DNA of 64,000 nt from Streptomyces lateritius (GTDB lineage: Bacteria > Actinomycetota > Actinomycetes > Streptomycetales > Streptomycetaceae). This document shows positions 19,641 through 26,671 of this stretch, in pieces; positions within the stretch are counted from its first letter, which is position 1, and each line of letters starts with the position of its first letter. A program made the translations under genes and the position numbers. Under the pieces are notes generated by a model. That model saw only the letters and a program-made list of their open reading frames with translations. It was not told the DNA's origin and did not search any database. The DNA lies in assembly GCF_014649715.1 (NCBI RefSeq), contig NZ_BMTO01000006.1, positions 66,982 through 130,981 on the forward strand, given 5' to 3'.

Positions 19641-19942
19641 CGCGCCCGTACGCGGCCGAGGACCAGCTCCGGAGGCACGGCGCCGAAGACCCGGCTGTCG
19701 CCCTCGGTGTCGGGGTTGTCGCCGAGCACCCACCAGCCGGCGCCCTGTCGCTCGATCAGCCGCTTGACGATGAGCAGGTCCTGCTGAAGCGGATGCCGCA
19801 GCACCGCCACGCTCCCCGGGCGCAGCCGTCCGCCGTAGTGCACGAGCAGCTGGTCGCCGTGGAGCAGCGTGGGCACCATGGACACCCCCGTCACCTCGGC
19901 GATCCCGAACAGAGGCCCGGACCCCCGCCCCGTTTCCGTCAT
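19499..19942 (-). CDS. sodX: Nickel SOD maturation protease (S26 signal-peptidase-like)
   Basis: A 147-residue S26 peptidase with the catalytic Ser in TGVSMVPTLLHGDQL and the general-base Lys in LLIVKRLIERQ, followed by VLGDNPDTEGDSR. It is divergent from sodN and shares its 150-bp upstream region, the standard sodX-sodN arrangement. The protease removes the SodN N-terminal extension so that His becomes residue 1 of the mature enzyme. Its 3' end is antisense to the CGNR gene for 142 bp. A hydrophobic stretch near the C-terminus (SPLVVLSWLFSAV) may anchor it in the membrane. Confidence 0.88.
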   Translation of the reverse strand: MTETGRGSGPLFGIAEVTGVSMVPTLLHGDQLLVHYGGRLRPGSVAVLRHPLQQDLLIVKRLIERQGAGWWVLGDNPDTEGDSRVFGAVPPELVLGRVRARYRPVTPGRRRSPLVVLSWLFSAVRPVWSSSRPSRSLRSASRRLRAR

Positions 19943-20092
19943 CCGGCACCTCCCGGTCCGATCGTCCACTCCTCCACGAGTCCCATGGTGACCCTGGACT
20001 TTTGTCCTAAGCCCCAGGGGGCGCTCGCGAAAACAGGCTTCTCGGGGAGTAATCTCCCACCTGAGAAGACGATCACGAGGAAGGACAGCTGA

Positions 20093-20488
20093 ATGCTTTC
20101 CCGCCTGTTTGCCCCCAAGGTGAAGGTCAGCGCCCACTGCGACCTCCCCTGCGGTGTCTACGACCCGGCCCAGGCCCGGATCGAGGCCGAGTCGGTCAAG
20201 GCCGTCCAGGAGAAGTACCAGGCCAACGAGGACGCGCACTTCCGCGCGCGTGCCACGGTCATCAAGGAGCAGCGCGCCGAGCTCGCCAAGCACCACGTCT
20301 CGGTGCTGTGGAGCGACTACTTCAAGCCCCCGCACTTCGAGAAGTACCCCGAGCTGCACACGCTGATCAACGACACCCTGAAGGCCCTGTCGGCCGCCAA
20401 GGCGTCGACGGACCCGAAGACGGGCGAGAAGGCGCTGGAACTCATCGCCGAGATCGACCGCATCTTCTGGGAGACGAAGAAGGCCTGA
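20093..20488 (+). CDS. sodN: Nickel-containing superoxide dismutase
   Basis: A 131-residue precursor with a 14-residue leader (MLSRLFAPKVKVSA), then the nickel hook HCDLPCGVYDP, whose His1, Cys2 and Cys6 bind nickel after SodX cleavage. The rest is the four-helix bundle of the family. It disproportionates superoxide to oxygen and hydrogen peroxide in the cytosol. In Streptomyces the gene is nickel-induced with reciprocal repression of the iron enzyme. A hairpin-forming sequence (GGGAG-TAAT-CTCCC inside CTTCTC/GAGAAG arms, about 20037-20065) sits in the leader region. A GAGGAAGGA ribosome site precedes the ATG. Confidence 0.96.
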   Translation: MLSRLFAPKVKVSAHCDLPCGVYDPAQARIEAESVKAVQEKYQANEDAHFRARATVIKEQRAELAKHHVSVLWSDYFKPPHFEKYPELHTLINDTLKALSAAKASTDPKTGEKALELIAEIDRIFWETKKA

Positions 20489-20555
20489 CCTTCCTCCCTC
20501 CCGCACCGCCCGAAGGGGCCCGACCGGTGATCCCGGCCGGGCGCCTTCGGCGTGG
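20489..20555 (+). ncRNA. sodN 3'UTR, candidate s-SodF-type small RNA with terminator
   Basis: Directly after the sodN stop the RNA carries CCTTCCTCCCTCC, a perfect type of anti-Shine-Dalgarno sequence. An imperfect strong hairpin (20507-20527 with 20533-20552) follows. In S. coelicolor the sodN 3'UTR is processed to s-SodF, which base-pairs near the ribosome site of sodF mRNA and destabilises it. Position and pyrimidine-rich sequence fit that mechanism, but the target is outside the window, so this remains inference. Confidence 0.5.
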
Positions 20556-20576
20556 GGCACGCTCAGGTCCGGAGCG

Positions 20577-21047
20577 TCAGCCGGCGTCGCCCACCGGCAG
20601 GGAGTAGCGGAGCTTCTGCTTCGAGGCGGCGCCCAGGCGGTCGTAGAAGCGGATCGCTCCCTCGTTCCAGGCCGGGGTCTGCCATTGGATCTCGGGGAGG
20701 TCCAGGGCGCGGGCCTCGGCGCGCAGCGCCGTCATGAAGAGAGGGCCGAGGCCCAGGCCGCGCTGTGCCGCGGAGAGGTAGAGGCAGTCCATGTGCAGGT
20801 ACTCCGCCGCGTCCCAGGTGGAGAATTCGGGGGCGCAGGTGGCGTAGCCGACGAGGCTGCCGTCGGGGAGTTCGGCGACCAGGCAGCGCAGGCGGGACGG
20901 TTCGGGGCCGAACAGCAGGCGGGACAGGCGGTCCGCGAGGCCCGGCGCCGGCGGGGCGGCCTTCTCGTAGGCGGCGTGTTCGGCGGCCAGTTCCGCCACC
21001 CGCTCCATGTCGCCGGGCAGCGCGTGGCGCACGCGTGCGGCGCTCAC
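20577..21047 (-). CDS. GNAT-family N-acetyltransferase
   Basis: A 156-residue acetyltransferase with the GNAT core LYLSAAQRGLGLGPLFMTAL (acetyl-CoA-binding region) and a C-terminal NEGAIRFYDRLGA. The family acetylates amines such as polyamines, amino acids or protein N-termini; the substrate here is unknown. GTG 21047 is chosen because it overlaps the stop of the upstream LysR gene by GTGA, which points to a two-gene operon. The longer frame upstream lies inside the LysR gene and is not expected to be used. Confidence 0.85.
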   Translation of the reverse strand: MSAARVRHALPGDMERVAELAAEHAAYEKAAPPAPGLADRLSRLLFGPEPSRLRCLVAELPDGSLVGYATCAPEFSTWDAAEYLHMDCLYLSAAQRGLGLGPLFMTALRAEARALDLPEIQWQTPAWNEGAIRFYDRLGAASKQKLRYSLPVGDAG

Positions 21048-22087
21048 CGCGGCTCTCCCCCGGCGCCGTCCGCCGCCCATGCCCGTACGCACTCCTCCGC
21101 CATGAGCGGCGCCACGTCCACAAGATCCGTCATGCCCGTCATCATGCCCGGCCCCACCGACAAGCCGTGCAGCCGGATCCACTGCCGGTACGGCGCCGCC
21201 CGCAGCGCCGCCTCCCGGTACGCCGCCGCCAGATCGGCGTACAGCGGATCAAGCGGGGCCCCACGGCGGGCGTACAGCAGCAGGCGTACCGCCAGCGGGT
21301 CGTCCCGCAGCGGGCGGATCGCCATGTCCTCGCGCGGGCCGGAGGTCGGCTGACAGGGCGCCACGGCCTCGCCGAGGACGATCAGGGAGGCCGCCGTGTG
21401 GTAGTCCCCGTGCAGGAGCGGCGGGTCGATGCCCGCCTCGCGCAGGACGCGCCGCAGCCCGTCCCACTCGCCGTCCACCGTCGGGTCCACCATCCAGCGG
21501 TCCTCGGCGAGGTCGGTGAGCTCCACCACGGGCCGTCCGGCGGCTGGGTGGTCCCGGGCCATCGAGACGAACTGAGGCTCCCGCTCGACCAGGACCCGCT
21601 CCTGGAGCCCCTCGGGCACCCGCAGCGGACACCCCTCCACCTCGTGGACGAAGGCCACGTCCAGCTGGCCGGACGCGACCGACCGCAGCAGCGCGTTGGC
21701 GGAGACGTCCATGTGGAGCGCGATGTCCGTGCCGGGGCGCCCCTGGCGCAGCCGGCGCAGCCAGCCCGGCAGGGCCCGGCTCGCGGTCGAACCCACCCGC
21801 AGCAGCGGCCCGTCGACGCGCGCGGCCGCGGCCCTGGTCTCGGTGATCAGCGTCGCCATCTGGTCCACCAGCGGCCGTGCCCTGCTGAGGACCGAACGGC
21901 CCAGCGGGGTGGGACGGCAGCCGGTGCGGCCGCGCGCGAAGAGCTCGGCGCCGAGGGCGTTCTCGATCCGGCGCAGCTGGGTCGTCAACGAAGGCTGGCT
22001 CACGCCGAGTTGACGTGCCGCCTTGTGCAGACTGCCCGTGTCCGCGATGGCGCAGAGCGCCCGCAGATGCCTCACCTCCAGCTCCAT
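21044..22087 (-). CDS. LysR-family regulator, probable snapalysin activator
   Basis: A 347-residue LysR protein. The N-terminal helix-turn-helix is LHKAARQLGVSQPSLTTQLRRIE, and the effector domain extends to about residue 300. It is divergent from the snapalysin gene, as for the SnpR/SnpA pair described in Streptomyces, where the LysR protein activates protease expression. The C-terminal 30 or so residues continue beyond the usual LysR fold. ATG 22087 is the natural start because the DNA-binding domain begins immediately (MELEVRHLRALCAIADTG). It is co-transcribed with the downstream acetyltransferase. Confidence 0.88.
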   Translation of the reverse strand: MELEVRHLRALCAIADTGSLHKAARQLGVSQPSLTTQLRRIENALGAELFARGRTGCRPTPLGRSVLSRARPLVDQMATLITETRAAAARVDGPLLRVGSTASRALPGWLRRLRQGRPGTDIALHMDVSANALLRSVASGQLDVAFVHEVEGCPLRVPEGLQERVLVEREPQFVSMARDHPAAGRPVVELTDLAEDRWMVDPTVDGEWDGLRRVLREAGIDPPLLHGDYHTAASLIVLGEAVAPCQPTSGPREDMAIRPLRDDPLAVRLLLYARRGAPLDPLYADLAAAYREAALRAAPYRQWIRLHGLSVGPGMMTGMTDLVDVAPLMAEECVRAWAADGAGGEPR

Positions 22088-22287
22088 GCCCCGAGGGTAG
22101 GACGGCACCCCGGGCCGCACCAGACACTCGCGTCCCACCAATCCGCTTGCCTGCACGCGCAGTTGGAAGGAGCGGCGACAGGATTCCCAGGCCGTGGTGA
22201 TGCTCTCGCGCTATCGCCTGCTGCCATCATCCGCCGCGGCCCCGGCTCCCCCGACACTCTCTCCAACCCATCAGGAGGAGCCCCCCC

Positions 22288-22944
22288 ATGAGACACCCCA
22301 AGGTCCTCACCGCCTCGCTCGCCGCCACCCTCGGCCTCGGCCTCGCCACCGCGCTCGGAGCCGCGCCCACCGCCTCGGCCGCCCCCACCCCCGCGGCCGC
22401 GGCGCCCTCCGGTTACGCGGCCTACGCCGGGTCCGCCGAAGAGGCCAAGGCCAACAAGGCGTTCTTCGAAGCCGTCGTGAAGTCCGTGGCCGAGAAGCGG
22501 GCCGCCAACCCCGGCGCGGCCGCCGTCACCGTCGTCTACAGCGCCGCCAACGCCCCCACGTTCCGCACCCAGATCGCCCGGAGCACCCAGATATGGAACA
22601 GCTCCGTGGTCAACGTGCGGCTGGTGGAGGGCAGCAACCCCGACTTCCGCTACTACGAGGGCAACGACTCCCGCGGTTCGTACGCCTCCACCGACGGTCA
22701 CGGCCGCGGCTACATCTTCCTCGACTACCGCCAGAACCAGCAGTACAACTCCACCCGCGTCACCGCCCACGAGACCGGGCACGTCCTCGGCCTCCCGGAC
22801 CACTACTCCGGCCCGTGCAGTGAGCTGATGTCCGGGGGCGGCCCGGGCACCTCCTGCCAGAACGCCCAGCCGAACTCCCAGGAGCGGGCCCGCGTCGACC
22901 AGCTGTGGCGCTACGGCCTGGCGTCGGCGTTCAAGACCTCCTGA
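22288..22944 (+). CDS. snpA: Snapalysin, secreted small neutral metalloprotease
   Basis: A 218-residue precursor of an M7 peptidase. A signal peptide ([15 protein letters not shown], cleavage near TASA) is followed by a short propeptide and then the mature enzyme. The zinc site is [15 protein letters not shown], the HExxHxxGxxD motif in which two His and the Asp bind zinc and Glu is catalytic. Two Cys pairs probably form disulfides. The enzyme is exported and degrades extracellular protein such as casein. GGAGGAG precedes the ATG. The LysR gene upstream and divergent is its likely activator. Confidence 0.95.
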   Translation: MRHPKVLTASLAATLGLGLATALGAAPTASAAPTPAAAAPSGYAAYAGSAEEAKANKAFFEAVVKSVAEKRAANPGAAAVTVVYSAANAPTFRTQIARSTQIWNSSVVNVRLVEGSNPDFRYYEGNDSRGSYASTDGHGRGYIFLDYRQNQQYNSTRVTAHETGHVLGLPDHYSGPCSELMSGGGPGTSCQNAQPNSQERARVDQLWRYGLASAFKTS

Positions 22945-23068
22945 GGCCCTCGCCCCCTGAGGCCTGCGGACATCGCGGAGAGCTGAACCCTCCGGGTCCG
23001 GACGCCCCTGGTCCCACGGCTCGTTGCGTGGATGCCGAGGGCACGGACCCCGGACCCGGAGGCGCTCC

Positions 23069-23273
23069 ATGACCGCCGAGCACGAACACACCCTGCACGA
23101 GGCCGTGGGCGGGCCGGACGCGCTGCGCCGGCTCTCCGGCACGTTCCACGGAGCGGTCCTGACTTCGGCTGGGGAACCCGATCGCCAAGGACGTCTCGGC
23201 CTCGGAACCGGGCACGGACCTGGGCGAGCCGGGCCCCGCTCCGCGCTGGGGGGAGTGGGACGGGCTCGCCTGA
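23069..23273 (+). pseudogene. Truncated-haemoglobin (group II type) gene with internal deletion
   Basis: From ATG 23069 (GGAGG seven bases upstream) the frame reads a globin-like N-terminus, HTLHEAVGGPDALRRLSGTF, typical of truncated haemoglobins. About 32 codons in, the frame changes. A different frame then reads GNPIAKDV and ends PGPAPRWGEWDGLA with TGA at 23273, resembling the Trp-Gly-rich C-terminus of group II truncated globins. The roughly 80 residues that would carry the haem-binding helices are missing. The simplest reading is a gene inactivated by a large internal deletion. Family assignment rests on the two ends only. Confidence 0.55.
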
Positions 23274-23307
23274 TCTCGTGATGTCGCCGCCCGGCGGGGC
23301 GAGTCGG

Positions 23308-23727
23308 TCAGGCGGTCTGGAGCAGCCGGCGGCCGAACTCGGCCCCCGACGGCAACTGGCGCCTGACCCGCTCCAGGGCCTCGTCGAAGCCGCCCCCGGC
23401 GATGCCCGACGCGAAGGCCGCGCCGGCGTAGTGAAGCGTGAGGCTCAGGTCCGCACGCTCACCGAGGGTCAGCAGGCAGCTGAGCGTGGCCTGCTCGGTC
23501 GCGCCGCCCATGACGACGGGGAGCGGCAGGTCCCACTCCAGCACGCAGCCGGTGAGGGTCTCGCCGCCCTCTCCCGCCGCGCACAGGGCGGCGAAGGTCT
23601 CGCCCGTGTACTCGATTCCCCTGATGCGGGTGGACACCCGGCTCCCGCCCGCCGTGATCACGATCGCTTCCGCGCCACTGCGATCCCGGTACCAGCCGGT
23701 CCAGACTTCCGTCGACTCCGATGACAT
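23308..23727 (-). CDS. Uncharacterised Streptomyces protein
   Basis: A 139-residue soluble protein starting MSSESTEVWTGWYRDRSGAE, with alternating hydrophobic strands (EAIVITAGG, LPLPVVMGG, LSLTLHYAG) suggesting a beta-rich fold, and a C-terminal helix with FDEALERVRRQL. No cysteine cluster, signal peptide or catalytic motif is visible. Codon use is typical of the surrounding genes. It is the last of three small minus-strand genes. I recall similar proteins in other Streptomyces without known function. Confidence 0.65.
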   Translation of the reverse strand: MSSESTEVWTGWYRDRSGAEAIVITAGGSRVSTRIRGIEYTGETFAALCAAGEGGETLTGCVLEWDLPLPVVMGGATEQATLSCLLTLGERADLSLTLHYAGAAFASGIAGGGFDEALERVRRQLPSGAEFGRRLLQTA

Positions 23728-23769
23728 GCGCGGACTGTAGCGGTCTGACCGGCACCTCCGCGCGGCCGG

Positions 23770-24144
23770 TCACCCTGAGGCCGGACTTCTCCCGGTCTCG
23801 CCGTTCTTGCCGGTCACATGCGCGGTAGTGGCATCCGCACCCCCGGGCCCGCCGCCCTCCGGGGGCCCGGCGCCCTGCGTGGGCCCGGCGGCCGTCGAGA
23901 CCTCCGGCTCCCCGACGCCCTCGGTGTCCCCGGCCGCCTCGGCGCCCACCGGGAGCGAGCCGTCGGCCTTCCTCCCGAAGAGTGCGCACCCGGGGTTGGC
24001 GCACGGCCGTGCCTCCCAGTACGGCACCCAGGCCCCCATGACCTTGTGCCGTCTGATGGCCGTACCCACGGGCCGGCCACAGGCCAAGCAGACCGGCTCG
24101 GCCTGCGGATCGTGGCCGGTGTGACGTCCTTGGCTGCTGCCCAT
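23770..24144 (-). CDS. Small zinc-ribbon-like protein with disordered tail
   Basis: A 124-residue protein. The N-terminal half carries two Cys pairs, VCLACGRPVG and ARPCANPGCALFG, that could bind one zinc ion. The C-terminal half is Gly/Pro/Ala-rich and likely disordered. The Cys pattern and YWEARPC context are conserved in a Streptomyces family of unknown function. It starts 27 bp after the DHFR-like gene on the same strand and may be co-transcribed with it. A role in nucleic-acid or protein binding is a guess from the zinc ribbon only. Confidence 0.65.
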   Translation of the reverse strand: MGSSQGRHTGHDPQAEPVCLACGRPVGTAIRRHKVMGAWVPYWEARPCANPGCALFGRKADGSLPVGAEAAGDTEGVGEPEVSTAAGPTQGAGPPEGGGPGGADATTAHVTGKNGETGRSPASG

Positions 24145-24170
24145 ACCTCAAGGGTAGAGCGGCCCCCTGG

Positions 24171-24758
24171 TCACCGCTTCCTGATGTACGTACGGACGAG
24201 GACGCCGTTGTCGAAGGTGCGGACCGCCCCCAGCTCGAAGTCGCGGGGTTCGAAGTCGGCACCGAACATCGGCATGCCGGAGCCGTACACCTGCGGGTAC
24301 GTCTTGATGATCAGCTCGTCGATCTCGTCGATGAGCTCACCGGCGATCGTGGAACCGCCGCAGAGCCAGATGCCCAGCGGACCGTCCTCAGCCTTGAGCT
24401 CGCGGACCCGGCCGACCAGATCGTCGGCGATCAGCTCGACGTTCGGGTCGGGCGACTCGGTCAGCGAGCGGGTCGCGACCAGTTCGCGCAGATGGCTGTA
24501 CGGGCTGGTGACACCGACGTCCAGGCCGATCCTGTACGAGTTCAGGCCCTGGATCACGGTGTCGAAGTGCTGGTTCTCGGCGTCGGGGTCGAGCCCGACG
24601 ACCGGCCGCCCGGGGGCCGCGATGGTCTCCGGGTACTCGGTCTTCAGGTACTCCAGGTACTCCCCTGCCACGTACCGGTACGTGGACGTGGCGTCGCCCT
24701 TCGGGTCGCCGATGAACCCGTCGATGGTGCAGGCGATGAAATAGGTGAGCTTGCGCAA
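24171..24758 (-). CDS. Dihydrofolate-reductase-like (RibD C-terminal family) protein
   Basis: A 195-residue member of the DHFR/RibD-C reductase family. It begins KLTYFIACTIDGFIGDPKG, the nicotinamide-site strand, and later has GIWLCGGSTIAGELIDEID. Such proteins reduce pteridine- or pyrimidine-like substrates with NADPH, but stand-alone actinobacterial members mostly lack a proven substrate. TTG 24758 is preferred because GAGGA lies about six bases before it. An ATG 21 codons upstream would add a basic, unconserved segment. It is divergent from a TetR gene, which is its likely controller. Confidence 0.75.
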   Translation of the reverse strand: MRKLTYFIACTIDGFIGDPKGDATSTYRYVAGEYLEYLKTEYPETIAAPGRPVVGLDPDAENQHFDTVIQGLNSYRIGLDVGVTSPYSHLRELVATRSLTESPDPNVELIADDLVGRVRELKAEDGPLGIWLCGGSTIAGELIDEIDELIIKTYPQVYGSGMPMFGADFEPRDFELGAVRTFDNGVLVRTYIRKR

Positions 24759-24796
24759 ACCGGTCCTCTTCTTCTCCAGGGTGCGGCTGCGATCGC

Positions 24797-24832
24797 AACC
24801 ACGACGGTTATAGTGCTTCACCTGTAGTGGTT
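24797..24832 (+). promoter_or_regulatory. Divergent promoter/operator region between DHFR-like and TetR genes
   Basis: An AACCAC (24797-24802) / GTGGTT (24827-24832) inverted pair encloses the direct repeats TATAGTGCTT and TGTAGTGGTT. On the minus strand TATAAC near 24806 is a plausible -10 for the DHFR-like gene. TetR binding here is inferred from the divergent layout. Confidence 0.35.
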
Positions 24833-24884
24833 ACGCAAGGCCTATTTTCGAGAAGATCCCGAAAGACGACGGAAGGAGCCCAGG

Positions 24885-25460
24885 ATGGCGAGGAACCCGG
24901 AACGCCGGACGGCGCTGCTCGACGCCGCGATCGAGGTGCTCGCGGACGAAGGCGCCCGCGGGCTGACCTTCCGAGCCGTCGACGCGCGGGCGAGGGTCCC
25001 CACGGGCACCTCGTCCAACTACTTCGCCGACCGCGACCAGCTGCTCTCCCAGGTCGCGGACCAGATCTTCGTACGGCTGACCCCCGAAGAGGGGTCCCTG
25101 GAGACCGCCCTGCGGCCCGAGCCCAGCCGGGAGCTGGTCGTCGAGCTGATGCGGTGGCTCGCCCGCCGGATGGCGGCTGAGCGCACCTGCTATCTGGGGC
25201 TCTTCGAACTCCGCCTGGAGGCCGCGCGCCGCCCGGAGCTGCGCACGCAGCTCACCAAGGTGCTGCGCGCCGACCTCGACGAGAACATCCGCCTGCACCT
25301 CGCCTCCGGGATGCCGGGTGACGCGGACACGGTCCGACTGCTCTACTTCGCCCTCACCGGCCTGCTGCTGGACCACTTCACCGTCCCCGGCCTCCACGAC
25401 GAGCGCGCACTCGACACCCTCATCGAGACCGTGGTCACCCGGATCGTGCCCGAGGCATGA
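24885..25460 (+). CDS. TetR-family transcriptional regulator
   Basis: A 191-residue regulator. The N-terminal helix-turn-helix reads ALLDAAIEVLADEGARGLTF and VPTGTSSNYFADRDQLLSQV. The ligand-binding helices carry a C-terminal TetR-type dimer interface. The start has GGAAGGAG eight bases upstream. Its divergent neighbour is a DHFR-like reductase, so a local repressor role on the shared 126-bp region is likely. The effector cannot be predicted. Confidence 0.88.
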   Translation: MARNPERRTALLDAAIEVLADEGARGLTFRAVDARARVPTGTSSNYFADRDQLLSQVADQIFVRLTPEEGSLETALRPEPSRELVVELMRWLARRMAAERTCYLGLFELRLEAARRPELRTQLTKVLRADLDENIRLHLASGMPGDADTVRLLYFALTGLLLDHFTVPGLHDERALDTLIETVVTRIVPEA

Positions 25461-25537
25461 CCTCCCGCCGGCCGGACGCATCGGGCTGAGCGGACGCGGG
25501 CTCAGCGGGAGTCCGTGTCCCAGCGCGCGTCCGTGTC

Positions 25538-26587
25538 TCAGCGGGTGCGCCGGGTGACGAACTCCGCGAGGGCCAGCAGGTCCCCCGCCGCCGTCAGGTC
25601 CGGGACCGCGTGGGAGAGCCGCTGGACGGCCCGGGCCATCCGGTCGGCCGCCTCGGTCTGCGCCCAGTCCCGGCCGCCCGCCCGCTCGACCGCGTCCGCC
25701 GCCGCCCGTACCGCCGGGGCGTCGAGTCCCGTACGGGCGTACAGCGCCGCCAGCTCCTCCCCCGCCTCGGTCCCCGAGGCGAGCGCCGCCACCACCGGCA
25801 GCGACTTCTTGTGGGCGACGAGATCAGCGCCGGACGGCTTGCCCGTGCGCTCCGGATCGCCCCAGATCCCGATCAGGTCGTCGATGAGCTGGAACGCGAG
25901 CCCGGCCTCCCGGCCGAACGCGTCCATCGCCGCGACCTCCTCCTCGCCCGCGCCCGCGTACAGCGCGCCCACGGCGCAGGCGCACCCCAGCAGCGCGCCC
26001 GTCTTGGCGGTGGCCATCGCCAGGCACTCGTCCAGCGAGACCTCGTGCGGCCCGCGCTGCTCGAACGCGCAGTCCGCCTGCTGGCCGGCGCAGAGTTCGA
26101 TGACGCACGCGGCGAGCCGGGCGGAGGCGGCGGCCGAGGCCGGGTGGCCGTCCTCCGCGAGCAGCCTGAGGGCGAGTGCCAGCATCGCGTCGCCCGCGAT
26201 CAGCGCGTCCGGGATGCCGAAAACCGTCCATGCCGTGGGCCGGTGACGGCGGGTCGGGTCCTCGTCGACGATGTCGTCGTGCAGCAGGGTGAAGTTGTGC
26301 GCCAGCTCCACCGCGGCGGCGGCCCGGACCGCCGGGGCGGGATCACCGCCGAGCGCGCGGGTGGCGGCGAGCACGAGCGCGGGCCGGATCGCCTTGCCCG
26401 CCTGCCCCGCGGCCGGGGAGCCGTCGGCGTGCTCCCAGCCGAAGTGGTACATCGCCACTCGCCGTATGGAGCCCGGCAACGACTCGACGGTGGACCGCAG
26501 TTGGGGATGGACGGCGGTCCGCGTCTGGTCCAGGAGCGCCACGGCGCTTCGGCTGTCGGCAGCGGCATCCGCACGGGTCATGGTCAC
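25538..26587 (-). CDS. Polyprenyl diphosphate synthase, probable encapsulin cargo
   Basis: A 349-residue trans-prenyltransferase. The first Asp-rich motif is LLHDDIVDED (residues about 102-110), followed by RRHRPT. The second is QLIDDLIGIWGDPERTGK. GKAIRPALVLAA carries the pyrophosphate-binding Lys/Arg. It condenses isoprenyl diphosphates with IPP to chains of about C15-C20. It lies 81 bp downstream of the Family 2B encapsulin gene, an arrangement in which the synthase is thought to be packaged in the shell. Only about 20 residues precede the first helix, so any targeting peptide is short. GTG 26587 is favoured by GGAGG seven bases upstream; ATG 26581 is the alternative. Confidence 0.88.
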   Translation of the reverse strand: MTMTRADAAADSRSAVALLDQTRTAVHPQLRSTVESLPGSIRRVAMYHFGWEHADGSPAAGQAGKAIRPALVLAATRALGGDPAPAVRAAAAVELAHNFTLLHDDIVDEDPTRRHRPTAWTVFGIPDALIAGDAMLALALRLLAEDGHPASAAASARLAACVIELCAGQQADCAFEQRGPHEVSLDECLAMATAKTGALLGCACAVGALYAGAGEEEVAAMDAFGREAGLAFQLIDDLIGIWGDPERTGKPSGADLVAHKKSLPVVAALASGTEAGEELAALYARTGLDAPAVRAAADAVERAGGRDWAQTEAADRMARAVQRLSHAVPDLTAAGDLLALAEFVTRRTR

Positions 26588-26630
26588 GGTCTTCCCTCCT
26601 TCTCGGGCTCGGCGTGGGGAGGGTGGGCGC

Positions 26631-26671
26631 GGGGGGGGGGCTGACCCCCGCCGTGGCTCACCGGGGGTCAG
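26631..26671 (-). terminator. Hairpin plus 10-base G/C homopolymer between shell and cargo genes
   Basis: A perfect 10-bp stem (CTGACCCCCG at 26641-26650, CGGGGGTCAG at 26662-26671) spans the encapsulin stop codon. On the mRNA it is followed directly by ten C residues (G10 at 26631-26640 on the given strand). It could stop part of the transcripts or protect the upstream mRNA, favouring shell over cargo synthesis. Confidence 0.65.
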
